Assembly: GCF_014203395.1 (NCBI RefSeq)
Contig: NZ_JACHIW010000001.1
Span: 1,798,001-1,862,000 of the forward strand
Reading direction: 5' to 3'
Length of the DNA stretch: 64,000 bases
Source: Saccharopolyspora phatthalungensis
GTDB lineage: Bacteria > Actinomycetota > Actinomycetes > Mycobacteriales > Pseudonocardiaceae
The notes below the pieces were generated by a model. The model worked only from the letters and a program-made list of their open reading frames with translations, searched no databases and was not told the origin of the DNA. The translations under genes were made by a program, and so were the position numbers. Positions 53,377 to 63,429 of the stretch are shown piece after piece; positions within the stretch are counted from its first letter, which is position 1; every line of letters starts with the position of its first letter.

Positions 53377-54240
53377 GTGCAGTCCACGAGCACGGTAGAC
53401 CGCCCCGAAGCCCCGGCCGAGACTTCGTCGCAGACCTGGCGAAAAGCCTTCAAGGACATCCGCGACGCCCTCGGGCAGCGCCAGCTGTGGGCGCACCTCG
53501 GCTGGCAGGACATCAAGCAGCGTTATCGACGTTCGGTAATCGGCCCCCTGTGGATCACCATCAGCATGGCCGTCACAGTCACCGCGCTCGGTTTGCTGTA
53601 CTCGCAGCTGTTCAACCAACCGCTCGCTGTCCACCTCCCGTACCTGGCCGTCGGCTTCATCATCTGGGGCTTCATCGGGAACTGCATCAACGAGGGTTCC
53701 GAAGTCTTCATCTCGAACGAGGGCCTCATCAAGCAACTCCCTGCGCCGGTCACGATCCATGTGCTCCGGCTGCTGTGGCGTCAGGTGCTCTTCTTCGCGC
53801 ACAACCTCGTCGTTTACTTCGTGCTGATGTTGGTCTTCCCGAAGCCCCTCACGCTGGTCTCGCTGCTCGCCATCCCGGCGTTCGCCGTCCTGGCGCTGAA
53901 CGGCGCATGGGTGATCCTCGTCGTGGGCACGATCTCGACCCGCTTCCGTGACATCCCGCCGGTGACCCAGAGCGTCGTCCAGCTGATGTTCTTCATGACT
54001 CCGATCGTATGGAACTACGACGAGTTCAAGACGAGCCCGAACCCCGCGATCGCGGAACGCGCCCAACTGGCCGAGATCAACCCGTTCATGCACTACCTGG
54101 AGATCATCCGCCAGCCGATGCTCGGCACTCCTATCGTGTGGCACCACTGGTTGGTGGTCGGCGTGATCACCGTCGTGGGTTGGGTGTTGGCCCTGCTTGT
54201 CCTGCGCAACTACCGTTCCCGTGTTTCCTACTGGGTCTGA
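53377..54240 (+). CDS. wzm: Galactan exporter permease (ABC-2 type, Wzm)
   Basis: 287 residues. Cytoplasmic N-terminus, then six hydrophobic helices. The WQDIKQRYRRSVIGPLWIT segment is the hallmark of Wzm/TagG-type O-antigen or teichoic-acid permeases. With Wzt it exports lipid-linked galactan across the membrane (Rv3783-type). GTG start, leaderless-looking. wzt follows after 16 bp. Head of the operon wzm-wzt-glfT1. Confidence 0.92.
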   Translation: MQSTSTVDRPEAPAETSSQTWRKAFKDIRDALGQRQLWAHLGWQDIKQRYRRSVIGPLWITISMAVTVTALGLLYSQLFNQPLAVHLPYLAVGFIIWGFIGNCINEGSEVFISNEGLIKQLPAPVTIHVLRLLWRQVLFFAHNLVVYFVLMLVFPKPLTLVSLLAIPAFAVLALNGAWVILVVGTISTRFRDIPPVTQSVVQLMFFMTPIVWNYDEFKTSPNPAIAERAQLAEINPFMHYLEIIRQPMLGTPIVWHHWLVVGVITVVGWVLALLVLRNYRSRVSYWV

Positions 54241-54256
54241 GTGAGGCCGAACAACT

Positions 54257-55075
54257 GTGGTCAGCATCGATGTCTGGAACGCAGCGGTCGACTTCCCGAT
54301 CTTCGACGCGAAGTCCCGATCGCTGAAGAAAGCCGTACTGGGCAAGGCGGGCGGCAAGATCGGCACCGACAGCCGGGTGCCGATCATCGAGGCGCTGCAC
54401 GACATCAACCTGTCCTTGCGGCACGGCGACCGAGTAGCCCTGGTCGGCCACAACGGCGCGGGCAAGTCCACGCTGTTGCGCCTGCTCAGCGGCATCTACG
54501 AGCCGACTCGGGGTAGTGCTCGGGTGGTTGGCAAGGTCGCGCCGGTTTTCGACCTCGGGGTCGGCATGGACCCGGAGATCTCCGGGTACGAGAACATCAT
54601 CATCCGCGGCCTGTTCCTCGGCATGAACCGCAAGGAGATGGAGAAGCGGGTTGACGAGATCGCCGAGTTCACCGAGCTCGGCGACTACCTGGCGATGCCG
54701 CTGCGGACCTACTCGACCGGCATGCGGGTGCGGCTGGCGCTGGGCGTGGTGACCTCGATCGACCCGGAGATCCTGATCCTGGACGAGGGCATCGGCGCGG
54801 TGGACGCCGAGTTCCTGGAGAAGGCGCGGGACCGGCTCAACGACCTGGTCAAGCGATCCGGCATCCTGGTCTTCGCCTCGCATTCCGACGAATTCCTGAT
54901 CGAGCTGTGCAGCACCGCCATCTGGATGGACAAGGGCGGGATGCGCGAGCAGGGTTCGCTGCGCGAGGTGCTGACCCACTACAAGGGGTATGACCCCTTC
55001 GAGCACCTGAGTGAGGAAACCCTGGCCCGGATCGGCGAATCCGCGGCCACGATCGGGAGCAAAGAAGGCTCATGA
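54257..55075 (+). CDS. wzt: Galactan exporter ATP-binding protein (Wzt)
   Basis: 272 residues. Walker A GHNGAGKST (~64-72), the Wzt-specific LGVGMDPEISGYENI, the signature TYSTGMRVRLALG in place of LSGGQ, Walker B ILILDEGIGAVD, H-loop ASHSDEF. No C-terminal carbohydrate-binding module, as in Rv3781. GTG start. It overlaps glfT1 by 4 bp (ATGA), so they are coupled. Confidence 0.94.
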   Translation: MVSIDVWNAAVDFPIFDAKSRSLKKAVLGKAGGKIGTDSRVPIIEALHDINLSLRHGDRVALVGHNGAGKSTLLRLLSGIYEPTRGSARVVGKVAPVFDLGVGMDPEISGYENIIIRGLFLGMNRKEMEKRVDEIAEFTELGDYLAMPLRTYSTGMRVRLALGVVTSIDPEILILDEGIGAVDAEFLEKARDRLNDLVKRSGILVFASHSDEFLIELCSTAIWMDKGGMREQGSLREVLTHYKGYDPFEHLSEETLARIGESAATIGSKEGS

Positions 55076-55986
55076 GCACCGACTCCGCACAGCAGCTGCC
55101 TGCCGGGTCCGTAGTCGCGGTGATCGTCACCAGGCACCGTCGCGAGCTGCTGGCCGAGTCCCTGAAGGTAATCGCGAGCCAAACCCGGCTGCCGGACCAT
55201 CTGGTGGTGGTCGACAACGGCCCGGAGCAGCCCGCACAAGACGTGGTGGCCGACTGCCCGATCCCGTCGACCTACCTGGTTTCGCAGCGCAACCTGGGCG
55301 GTGCCGGCGGCTTCGCGCTCGGCATGCTGCACGCGCTGTCGCTGGGCGCGGAGTGGGTGTGGCTGGGCGATGACGACGGTCGTCCCGCCGACGAGCACGC
55401 CCTGGCGACGCTGCTGGAGGTCGCGAAGCAACGTCGGCTTGCGGCGGTGTCGCCTGTGGTGGTCAACATCGACACCCCGGACAAGCTGGCGTTCCCACTG
55501 CGCCGGGGCCTGACCTGGAAGCGCCGGGTCAGCGAGCTCGGCGAGGGCGACTTCCTGCCGGGCATCGCCTCGTTCTTCAACGGCGCGCTATTCCGCGCCT
55601 CGACGCTCGACGTGGTGGGCGTGCCGGACTACCGGCTGTTCTTCCGCGGCGATGAGGTCGAGGTGCACCGCCGGGTGGTCCGCTCCGGGCTGCCGTTCGG
55701 CACCACGCTGAGGACCCGGTTCCTGCACCCTGATGGTTCCGCGGAGTTCAAGCCGATGCTGGGCGGCCGGTTCCACGCCCAGGACCCCTCGGATTCGGTG
55801 AAGCGCTACTACACCTACCGCAACCGCGGGTATCTGCTGTCGCAGCCGGGAATGCGCAAAATCGGGGCGCTGGAGGTGCTCCGGTTCGGGCTGTACTTCG
55901 TGGGCCAGCGCCGCGACCCGAAAGCGTTCAAGGAATGGCTGCGATTGCTCCGCCAAGGTCAGCAGGAGAAGTTCTTCCGCCGCTGA
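55072..55986 (+). CDS. glfT1: Galactofuranosyltransferase GlfT1
   Basis: 304 residues, GT2 fold. VVAVIVTRHRRELLAESL at the start, NLGGAGGFALG (nucleotide-sugar binding) and the metal site GDDDG (Asp ~100-102). It adds the first galactofuranose residues to the decaprenyl-linked rhamnosyl linker on the cytoplasmic face (Rv3782-type). Length is near that of the mycobacterial protein. The polymerase glfT2 is not in the window. Confidence 0.93.
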   Translation: MSTDSAQQLPAGSVVAVIVTRHRRELLAESLKVIASQTRLPDHLVVVDNGPEQPAQDVVADCPIPSTYLVSQRNLGGAGGFALGMLHALSLGAEWVWLGDDDGRPADEHALATLLEVAKQRRLAAVSPVVVNIDTPDKLAFPLRRGLTWKRRVSELGEGDFLPGIASFFNGALFRASTLDVVGVPDYRLFFRGDEVEVHRRVVRSGLPFGTTLRTRFLHPDGSAEFKPMLGGRFHAQDPSDSVKRYYTYRNRGYLLSQPGMRKIGALEVLRFGLYFVGQRRDPKAFKEWLRLLRQGQQEKFFRR

Positions 55987-56134
55987 CGAATCGGTCACCG
56001 TACCGTCACGGAACACTGAGACGGTCCTTAGAGCAACCTGAGACCGCAGCTCACGGCGTTAGCCAGGGTGTTTCTTTGCACACCCGCCGAACGCCGCGAA
56101 AGCGCCCGGACCAGCAACTACTATTCTCCCACCC

Positions 56135-59100
56135 GTGCTCAGTGGCCAGGAAGAAAGCCGCCGAACGGATGATGCTTCGGCGCACCCCGAAATAGACCGC
56201 CGGCAACCGTCAGCCCTCCGGCTGAAGCTGTTCGCGTCGGTCCTCGGGCTACTCGGCACGGCGCTCGCGTTGGCCGTGCCGTTCCTTCCGGTCAACTACA
56301 ACGTCACGACCCTGAAGTGGCCGACGGCCGAGGGCACCAAGTCGGTGTCGGCCCCCCTGGTCAGCTACTCGCCGGTCTGGTTAAACGCCGAAGTGCCGTG
56401 CGCGGCCGTGCGCAGCCTCGACGCGCGCACCACCGGCCCGGCCACGTTGCTGAGCACGAACCCGCCGTCGTCGGACTACGGCAATCTCACGGGCCTCGTG
56501 TTGCAGGTCGACAACAGCCACCTGACGATGCTGACCAAGGGGCAGCAGGTGGGCACGGTGCCGCTGCCGGCGGGCGACTGCTCGGTCTCGCTGCACGCCG
56601 ACGCCTACGGCACCACGGCCAGCGTCGGCAACGAGTCGCTGGCGAACCTGCGCGGCGACCAGCGTCCCCAGCTGACCGGCATCTACTCCAGCCTGAAGGA
56701 CGGCGTGGACGACGTGCGCGGCCTGTCGTTCGAGGCCCGCGTCGACAACCGCTACGAAAGCCATGCGACCACGCTCAAGGTCGCGGCGATGGTGCTCGCG
56801 GTGCTGGCCTTCATCGGCTCGGTGATCTGCCTGCGGCGGCTGGACGTGCGGGCCGGCCGGCGCCCGCCGAAGCTGGCTCCGGCCGGTTGGTGGAAGCCGA
56901 CATTCCGGGACGTCTCGGTGATCGGCGCGCTGATCGTCTGGTGGGTCATCGGCGCGATGACCTCGGACGACGGCTACATCCTGACCATCGCGCGGGCCCG
57001 CGAGAGCTTCGGCTACATCAGCAACTACTTCCGCTGGTTCGGCGTTCCCGAGGCCCCGTTCGGCTGGTTCTACGAGCTGTATTCGCTGTGGGTGCAGGTG
57101 TCGACGTCGACGCCGTGGGTGCGGTTGCCCGCGCTGCTGATGGGCATCGTCAGCTGGTTACTGATCAGCCGCGAGGTGCTCCCCCGGCTCGGCCAGCAGG
57201 TGCGACGCAGCAACGCCGCGGGTTGGGCTGCGGCAGCGGTGTTCTTGGCGTTCTGGCTGCCCTACAACAACGGCCTGCGACCCGAGCCGGTCGTAGTGCT
57301 GTTCTCGCTGCTCGCGTTGTGCGCCGTGGAGCGGGCCGTGGCGACCGGGCGGCTGATGCCGGCCGCGCTGGGCTTGGTCGTCGCGGCGCTCTCGGTCGGA
57401 GCGAACCCGCACGGCATGGTGTCCGTGCTGCCGTTCGTGGCCGCGATGAAGCCGCTGTTCCGGCTGGTGCGCAAGCGGGCCCAGGAGTTCGGCTGGATAC
57501 CGGTGCTGGCGCCGATCGCGGCTTCCGGATTCGTGATCCTGACCTTGGTGTTCGCCGACCAGACCTGGCAGTCGGTCATGGACGCGACCAAACTGCGCAC
57601 CGAGATCGGCCCGAGCCAGAGCTGGTACGAGGAGCTCAGCCGCTACAACCTGCTGTTCAGCCAGACGCCGGATGGCTCGATGACCCGCCGCTTCCCGGTG
57701 CTGCTGGTGATGCTGTGCCTGGCGACCTGTGCGGTGGTGCTGCTTCGCCGCAGCCGGATCCGGGGGGCGGCACTCGGCCCGAGCCGGCGGCTGCTGGCGG
57801 TCACCGCGCTGTCGTTCGTGGTGCTGATCCTGACCCCCACCAAGTGGACCCACCACTTCGGTATTTTCGCCGCATTCGGCGGCGCGCTGGCGGCGCTGAC
57901 CGCGCTGGCCACGAGCAGCACCGTGCTGCGGTCCAAGCGCAACCGCGCCGCGTTCTTCGCGATGCTCATGGTGATCCTGGCGTTCGCGGCGACCGGGCCG
58001 AACGCCTGGTGGTACGTCTCGGGTTGGGGCGTGCCTTGGTTCAACATGCCGCCGCAGATCAGCGGCCACAACCTGAGCACGATCTTCCTGGGAATCGCGG
58101 GCATCGCGCTCATCGTGGCGTTCATCGAGCACCTGCGCATCGACGAGAACAACCCGAAGGTCGTCGACGAGCGCTTCGGTCGTGATGAAAAGCGCAGCCG
58201 GGCGCTGCGGCTGGGCACCGCGCCGCTGTCGATCATCTGCGCCTTGCTGGTGCTGTTCGAACTGGCGAACTTCGGCAAGGTCATTCAGAAGCAGTGGGGC
58301 AGCTACAGCCTCGGCGCGGACAACATCAAGCAGATCGTCGGTTCCAGCTGCGGGCTGTCGGACTACGTCTACGTGGAGACCAACCCACAGGTCGGCATGC
58401 TGCGGGTATCCAGCGATCAGCCGAGCATGGCCGCGCCGTCCGAGGACAAGGACATCGGCGTCCCGCCGAAGCGGCTGGAAGGCAAGGAAGACTCCAACCA
58501 GTACCTGCGGGCCAAGATGGTCGGCTTCAACCGGCCCGGTTTGCCGCCCGGCGACGGTTCCGACCCGCAGGAACCGGACTGGAAGCCGCCGCACCAGTTC
58601 GGCAACGACAACGCGCCGGTCTGGGGCAGCTACGACCCGACCGGCACCGGCACCGGCGAGTTGCGGACCCAGTGGTACGACCTGCCGGAGCGGGCGAAGA
58701 ACACCGAGGTGCCGGTGGTGCTCTCGCTGGCCGGTGCGGAACTGGGCGCGAACTCGGTGGCGTTGGAGTTCGGCCACGACACCGACAAGGGATTCCTGAT
58801 CACCGAGCGCAGGTACGTGGTGCAGGGCGGCGGCCCGGCATGGCGGGACTTCCGGTTCACCCTCGGCGGAAAGTCCGAAGGCGCCACCAAGATGCGGGTG
58901 GTGGCCACCGACAACTCCCTGGGCCCGAACGGCTGGGTGGCAGTGAGCGCGCCGCGGGCGCCGCAGCTGGTGAACATGACCGACTTCGTCAAGGACCAGC
59001 CGACGTTCGTGGAATGGACCGCCGCGTTGGTGAACCCGTGCCTGCAGCTGCCGGGCGTGCACAACGGCATCGCCGAGATCCCGAAGTTCCGGGTGGCGGC

Positions 59101-59437
59101 CGGGGCCGAGGTGCGCGACATCGGGCAGGGCTGGTCGTCGCCGGACGCGGGCGGACCGTTCGGCTGGCTCAACGTGGCGACCAGCATGCGGGAGTTGCCG
59201 ACGTACCTGAAGAACAACATCCACCGCGACTGGGGTTCGCTGTACGCGGTCGACCCGTACGAGCCGGACGCGCTGCCCGCGCAGGCGGCGATGGACGTGC
59301 ACCAGGAGACGCACTGGGGCATGTGGACGCCGGGCCCGCTGTCGAAGACTGTCCAGCTGCCGGGCGATGTCCCGAGCAGCGACGACCGCAACGACGTCAA
59401 GGGCTTCGAACCCCCCGAGGAAGAAAACGATCAGTAA
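56135..59437 (+). CDS. emb: Arabinosyltransferase of the Emb family
   Basis: 1100 residues, GT-C membrane enzyme. First helix ~30-52; N-terminal periplasmic carbohydrate-binding domain (~55-210); then about fourteen helices; catalytic-loop TSDDGY (Asp ~278 and ~279); and a large C-terminal carbohydrate-binding domain (~700-1060). It adds arabinofuranose from decaprenylphosphoryl-arabinose to the galactan. Only one Emb is present here, against three in mycobacteria. The residue aligned by eye with EmbB Met306 is Ile (~285). GTG start just after TATTCT, a leaderless pattern. Confidence 0.95.
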   Translation: MLSGQEESRRTDDASAHPEIDRRQPSALRLKLFASVLGLLGTALALAVPFLPVNYNVTTLKWPTAEGTKSVSAPLVSYSPVWLNAEVPCAAVRSLDARTTGPATLLSTNPPSSDYGNLTGLVLQVDNSHLTMLTKGQQVGTVPLPAGDCSVSLHADAYGTTASVGNESLANLRGDQRPQLTGIYSSLKDGVDDVRGLSFEARVDNRYESHATTLKVAAMVLAVLAFIGSVICLRRLDVRAGRRPPKLAPAGWWKPTFRDVSVIGALIVWWVIGAMTSDDGYILTIARARESFGYISNYFRWFGVPEAPFGWFYELYSLWVQVSTSTPWVRLPALLMGIVSWLLISREVLPRLGQQVRRSNAAGWAAAAVFLAFWLPYNNGLRPEPVVVLFSLLALCAVERAVATGRLMPAALGLVVAALSVGANPHGMVSVLPFVAAMKPLFRLVRKRAQEFGWIPVLAPIAASGFVILTLVFADQTWQSVMDATKLRTEIGPSQSWYEELSRYNLLFSQTPDGSMTRRFPVLLVMLCLATCAVVLLRRSRIRGAALGPSRRLLAVTALSFVVLILTPTKWTHHFGIFAAFGGALAALTALATSSTVLRSKRNRAAFFAMLMVILAFAATGPNAWWYVSGWGVPWFNMPPQISGHNLSTIFLGIAGIALIVAFIEHLRIDENNPKVVDERFGRDEKRSRALRLGTAPLSIICALLVLFELANFGKVIQKQWGSYSLGADNIKQIVGSSCGLSDYVYVETNPQVGMLRVSSDQPSMAAPSEDKDIGVPPKRLEGKEDSNQYLRAKMVGFNRPGLPPGDGSDPQEPDWKPPHQFGNDNAPVWGSYDPTGTGTGELRTQWYDLPERAKNTEVPVVLSLAGAELGANSVALEFGHDTDKGFLITERRYVVQGGGPAWRDFRFTLGGKSEGATKMRVVATDNSLGPNGWVAVSAPRAPQLVNMTDFVKDQPTFVEWTAALVNPCLQLPGVHNGIAEIPKFRVAAGAEVRDIGQGWSSPDAGGPFGWLNVATSMRELPTYLKNNIHRDWGSLYAVDPYEPDALPAQAAMDVHQETHWGMWTPGPLSKTVQLPGDVPSSDDRNDVKGFEPPEEENDQ

Positions 59438-59718
59438 GGGCGCGACCCCGGGCCCAAGTTCAGGCAAAACCGGGAGCCCGCGTCCCTGGCCCGGGACCGG
59501 CACCCCGGGTTCGGGGTTTCCGGTTTTGGGGCGAATTCGGGGGTGGCGGGGTACGCCGAGAGCGAAAACCGCTGGTGGCGGGTGGTTGTGGGGTCCGCTT
59601 AGGGTGAAATCCGGTGTCCGGGGCGGCCGGATCGTGGTGCGCTGGACCGAGAAGTCCTTGCGGTACAAGGAACGCCTTGCCCCGGTGGACGTCGGGGCGC
59701 CTGCGATAGGGAGATCTG
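59438..59718. other. Intergenic region after emb
   Basis: About 280 bp, GC-rich with G and C runs and no clear gene or hairpin of note. The promoter of the following small gene must be here. Confidence 0.4.
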
Positions 59719-59985
59719 ATGCCCGACACGCGACCCGGACTCGTGCTGCACCTCGCCGGAGTCAGCCAGCCGCTGCACATCGCGCTCGACCCGGCCGAGG
59801 CCGACGCGCTGCGCGACGTACTCGCCGACCTGATGGCCAACGGCCACACGAAGTCACTCACCACGGCCGACGGCAGCCGCTTCGCGGTGAACTTCGCGCA
59901 CGTGGCCACGGCACACATCGAAATGACCCGCTCCGACGCCAACGCCTACGGAGCACCGGCCCGAGGCACCGGCTTCCGACGTTGA
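59719..59985 (+). CDS. Conserved small protein of unknown function in the arabinogalactan locus
   Basis: 88 residues, no membrane helix or signal. The pattern is strand (LVLHLAGVSQPLHIAL), helix (EADALRDVLADLM), strand pair (SLTTADGSRFAVNFAHVATAHIEM) and a short polar tail. AGGGAG precedes the ATG. It lies between emb and gtrA. No domain name is recognised; the fold could be a small ligand-binding or DNA-independent regulatory protein. Its role in wall assembly is only inferred from location. Confidence 0.72.
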   Translation: MPDTRPGLVLHLAGVSQPLHIALDPAEADALRDVLADLMANGHTKSLTTADGSRFAVNFAHVATAHIEMTRSDANAYGAPARGTGFRR

Positions 59986-60072
59986 CGCAGCCCCTGGGAC
60001 CAGGGCGTTTTCGCGCGAAATCGCCCCAACGTCAACGCCCCGCTCGCGGCCTCGCGGTCGCGGCCCTCGGGA

Positions 60073-60510
60073 TCAGTCGCGGAAGACGACCCACTTGAGC
60101 ATCACGAAGTTGATCAGTGTGCCGAGACCCTGCGCGACGACCCAGCACACGGCGTAGCGGAACTGCTCGTTGAAGTCCGGCAGCGTCACGTACAGCAGCT
60201 GATTGGTGCCCACGTTGACGAAGAAGGTCACGCCGTAGACGGCGGCGAACGCGACCGCCTTCGCCTTGGCATTGCCGGTACTCGCGCCGCTGAAGGTGAA
60301 CTTCCGGTTGATCAGGTAGGAAGCCGTGGTGCCGAGGATGAACGACACCGCTTTGGAGGTCCAGTTCGGCAATCCCAGCGAGAGCAGGATCGCGTACACC
60401 CCGGCGTCGATGATGGCGCAGCCGCCGCCGATGATGATGAAGCGGAACAGCTGGTTGAAGACGCCTAGGCGCTTCGTCTCGGTCTCGGCTGCGGGATCGG
60501 CCACGGCCAC
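60073..60510 (-). CDS. GtrA-family membrane protein
   Basis: 145 residues with four helices. GtrA signatures: FRFIIIGGGCAIIDAGVYAIL, the basic SYLINRKFTFSG between helices 2 and 3, and a final NFVMLKWVVF. Related to Rv3789, which was proposed to help decaprenylphosphoryl-arabinose transfer or recruit AftA. Placement opposite to dprE1 is as expected for that locus. The GTG at 60510 follows GAGGTG; a start 18 codons upstream is less likely. Confidence 0.9.
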   Translation of the reverse strand: MAVADPAAETETKRLGVFNQLFRFIIIGGGCAIIDAGVYAILLSLGLPNWTSKAVSFILGTTASYLINRKFTFSGASTGNAKAKAVAFAAVYGVTFFVNVGTNQLLYVTLPDFNEQFRYAVCWVVAQGLGTLINFVMLKWVVFRD

Positions 60511-60709
60511 TTGTTCACCTCGGGATCCGACGACAGGGCATTCCGACAACCGGGCAATCGGCACCTGGGCACCCGGCTAGACGCCGAAGACGCGGGAGAT
60601 CGAACTCCGCAGACGTCCCACGCGAGTGTAGCGATGAGGCATCGCACACCGCCCGGGACCGGATGTACCCGGCCGTATCGGCCTCCACTGCGCGGATAGA
60701 CTCGGCTGG

Positions 60710-62074
60710 GTGGGATCGGTAAAGGACGAGCTTCAGACGCTGACCGGCTGGGGGCGCACCGCGCCGACCAGGGCGCACGTCGTCAGCACCCCGGACGTCG
60801 AGGCGATCGCCAAGGCGGTCCGCGAGGCAGGTGATCGGGGCGTCATCGCCCGCGGCCTCGGCCGCAGCTACGGCGACCCGTCGCAGAACGCCGGCGGCAC
60901 GGTCATCGACATGACCGCCCTCGACCGGGTGCACCAGATCGACGTGGACAACGCGACGGTTGTCGTGGACGCAGGCGTGTCGCTGGACACCCTGATGCGC
61001 CGACTGCTGCCGTACGGGTTGTGGATCCCGGTGCTGCCCGGCACCCGGCAGGTCACCATCGGTGGGGCGATCGGCTCGGACATCCACGGCAAAAACCACC
61101 ACTCGCAGGGCTCGTTCGGTAGCCACGTGCTGTCGCTGGACCTGCTCACCGCCGACGGCGAGGTCCGCACGCTGACCCCGGACGGCGAGGGCGCCGAGCT
61201 GTTCTGGGCCACGGTCGGCGGCATGGGCCTGACCGGCATCATCGTCAACGCGACGATCAAGCTCAAGCGCGTCGAGACCGCGTACTTCCTGGTGGACAAC
61301 GTCCAGACCAAGAACCTCGACGAGCTGATCGAGCATTTCACCGACGGCTCGGACGACAACTACGTCTACTCGGTCGCCTGGTTCGACTCGCTGGCCCGCG
61401 GCGAGAAGATGGGCCGCGCGCTGCTGACCCGCGGCAACTCGGCCCGGATCGAGGACCTGCCGAAGAAGCTGCGCAAGGACCCGCTGAAGTTCACCGCGCC
61501 GCAGCTGATGACGGCCCCGCCGATCTTCCCCAACGGCCTGGTCAACAAGTTCACCATCACCGCGTTCAACGAGGTCTGGTACCGCAAGGCGCCGACGAAG
61601 TTCGGCATGGTGCAGAACATCACCCAGTTCTTCCACCCGCTGGACCTGGTCGGCGAGTGGAACCGGGTCTATGGCTCGCACGGCTTCCTGCAGTACCAGT
61701 TCATGGTGCCGTTCGGGCAGGAGGCGATGTTCCGCCGCTCGATCGACAAGATCAGCTCGTCCGGCCACGTGTCGTTCCTGAACGTGCTCAAGACCTTCGG
61801 CGAGGGCAACAAGGCGCCGATGTCGTTCCCGCGCAAGGGCTGGACGCTGACGGTCGACATCCCGATCACCCCGGGCCTGGACCGGCTGTGCCAGGAGCTC
61901 GACGAGATGGTGCTGCACGCGGGTGGCCGGCTGTACCTGGCCAAGGAGTCCCGCACGACGGCCGAGATGATCGAACAGATGTACCCGCGGATCGGCGAGT
62001 GGCGCAAGATCCGCGCCGCGGTCGACCCGGCGGGCGTCTTCCGCTCCGACCTGGCCCGGAGGCTGAGCCTCTGA
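60710..62074 (+). CDS. dprE1: Decaprenylphosphoryl-beta-D-ribose oxidase DprE1, copy 1
   Basis: 454 residues. FAD-binding oxidoreductase: [16 protein letters not shown] (~48-63) and [22 protein letters not shown] contact the flavin; the catalytic Lys is at ~412 ([11 protein letters not shown]). It oxidises decaprenylphosphoryl-ribose to the 2-keto form, completed by DprE2. The benzothiazinone-reactive Cys387 of M. tuberculosis (GWNICVDFPI) is replaced by Thr (~381, [10 protein letters not shown]). GTG start with TAGACT upstream, leaderless type. The next copy begins within its stop codon (TGATG). Confidence 0.94.
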   Translation: MGSVKDELQTLTGWGRTAPTRAHVVSTPDVEAIAKAVREAGDRGVIARGLGRSYGDPSQNAGGTVIDMTALDRVHQIDVDNATVVVDAGVSLDTLMRRLLPYGLWIPVLPGTRQVTIGGAIGSDIHGKNHHSQGSFGSHVLSLDLLTADGEVRTLTPDGEGAELFWATVGGMGLTGIIVNATIKLKRVETAYFLVDNVQTKNLDELIEHFTDGSDDNYVYSVAWFDSLARGEKMGRALLTRGNSARIEDLPKKLRKDPLKFTAPQLMTAPPIFPNGLVNKFTITAFNEVWYRKAPTKFGMVQNITQFFHPLDLVGEWNRVYGSHGFLQYQFMVPFGQEAMFRRSIDKISSSGHVSFLNVLKTFGEGNKAPMSFPRKGWTLTVDIPITPGLDRLCQELDEMVLHAGGRLYLAKESRTTAEMIEQMYPRIGEWRKIRAAVDPAGVFRSDLARRLSL

Positions 62075-63429
62075 TGACCACTGCCGTACGGACGCTGACC
62101 GGCTGGGGCCGGACCGCGCCGACGAAGGCGCGGGTGCTCAGCACCACGAACCTCGACGCGATCGCGGAGGCGGTCCGCACCGCCGACGGGCGCGGCGTCA
62201 TCGCGCGTGGCCTGGGGCGCAGCTACGGTGACCCGTCGCAGAACGCGGGCGGCACGGTCATCGACATGACCCCGCTGAACCGCATCCACGCCATCGACCC
62301 GGAGGACGCGGTCGTCGACGTGGACGCCGGGGTGAGCCTGGACCAGCTGATGAAGGCCGCGCTGCCGCACGGCCTGTGGGTGCCGGTGTTGCCGGGCACC
62401 AGGCAGGTCACCGTGGGTGGCGCGATCGGCTGCGACATCCACGGCAAGAATCACCATTCGCATGGCAGCTTCGGCAACCACGTGCTGTCGCTGGACCTGC
62501 TCACCGCCGACGGCGAGGTCCGTGCGCTGACGCCGGAGGAGAACGCCGAGCTGTTCTGGGCGACCGTCGGCGGCGTGGGCCTGACCGGCATCGTGTTGCG
62601 CGCGAAGATCCGGATGAAGAAGACCGAGACCGCGTACTTCATCGTCGACAACGACCGCACGAACAGCCTCGACGAGACGATGGAGCTGTTCACCAACGGT
62701 TCGGACGACACCTACGACTACTCGATGGCGTGGCTGGACACGATCTCGACCGGCGCGAAGCTGGGCCGGGCCGGGTTCTCAAGAGGCTCGCTGGCGAGGC
62801 TGGACGAGCTGCCGCCGAACCTGCGGGCCGAGCCGCTGAAGTTCGATGCGCCGCAGTTGTTGAAGTTCCCCGACGTGTTCCCGAACGGACTGGCGAACAA
62901 GCTCACCTTCGGGGCGCTCAACGAGGTCGCGTACCGCAACTACCCGAGGCAGGCGCGCGGCAAGGTGCAGAACCTGACGCAGTTCTACCACCCGCTGGAC
63001 CTGTTCGGGGAGTGGAACCGCGCCTACGGTTCGAAGGGGTTCCTGCAGTACCAGTTCTCGGTGCCCTTCGGTGGCGAGGAGACGCTGGCGCGGATCGTGC
63101 GCAAGACCGTCCACTCCGGACACCTGTCGTTCATCAACGTGCTCAAGCGGATGGGCGAGAGCAACCCGGCGCCGCTATCGTGGCCGCACCCGGGCTGGAT
63201 GCTGAGCATGGATTTCCCGATCAAGGCCGGGTTGCACCGGTTCTGCGAGGAACTCGACGAGCTGGTGCTCGGCGCGGGCGGGCGGCTGTACTTCGCCAAG
63301 GACTCGCGCACCACGCCGGAGATGATCCGGCAGATGTATCCCAGGCTCGACGAATGGCGCAAGGTTCGTGCCACCGTCGACCCCGATGGCATTTTCCGTT
63401 CCGATCTGTCCCGAAGGTTGGCCCTGTGA
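62074..63429 (+). CDS. DprE1-like oxidase, tandem copy 2
   Basis: 451 residues and clearly related to the previous protein through its whole length, with the same flavin motifs and Lys ~409 ([11 protein letters not shown]). Position 378 is Ser where M. tuberculosis has Cys387 ([10 protein letters not shown]). The two copies differ at many positions, so duplication is old. ATG overlaps the stop of copy 1 by one base; dprE2 follows with a GTGA overlap. Which copy is the true DprE1 is unclear; copy 2 keeps DFPIK nearer to the mycobacterial sequence. Confidence 0.92.
   Translation: MTTAVRTLTGWGRTAPTKARVLSTTNLDAIAEAVRTADGRGVIARGLGRSYGDPSQNAGGTVIDMTPLNRIHAIDPEDAVVDVDAGVSLDQLMKAALPHGLWVPVLPGTRQVTVGGAIGCDIHGKNHHSHGSFGNHVLSLDLLTADGEVRALTPEENAELFWATVGGVGLTGIVLRAKIRMKKTETAYFIVDNDRTNSLDETMELFTNGSDDTYDYSMAWLDTISTGAKLGRAGFSRGSLARLDELPPNLRAEPLKFDAPQLLKFPDVFPNGLANKLTFGALNEVAYRNYPRQARGKVQNLTQFYHPLDLFGEWNRAYGSKGFLQYQFSVPFGGEETLARIVRKTVHSGHLSFINVLKRMGESNPAPLSWPHPGWMLSMDFPIKAGLHRFCEELDELVLGAGGRLYFAKDSRTTPEMIRQMYPRLDEWRKVRATVDPDGIFRSDLSRRLAL

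Noticed and set aside
57158..59668. 836-codon open frame antisense to emb
   Set aside because: An artefact of GC-rich codon structure. The emb protein on the other strand is unmistakable, while this frame has only His/Arg/Gln-rich low-complexity sequence.
60515..61918. 467-codon open frame antisense to dprE1
   Set aside because: Same reason: mirror of a real gene, no recognisable domain.
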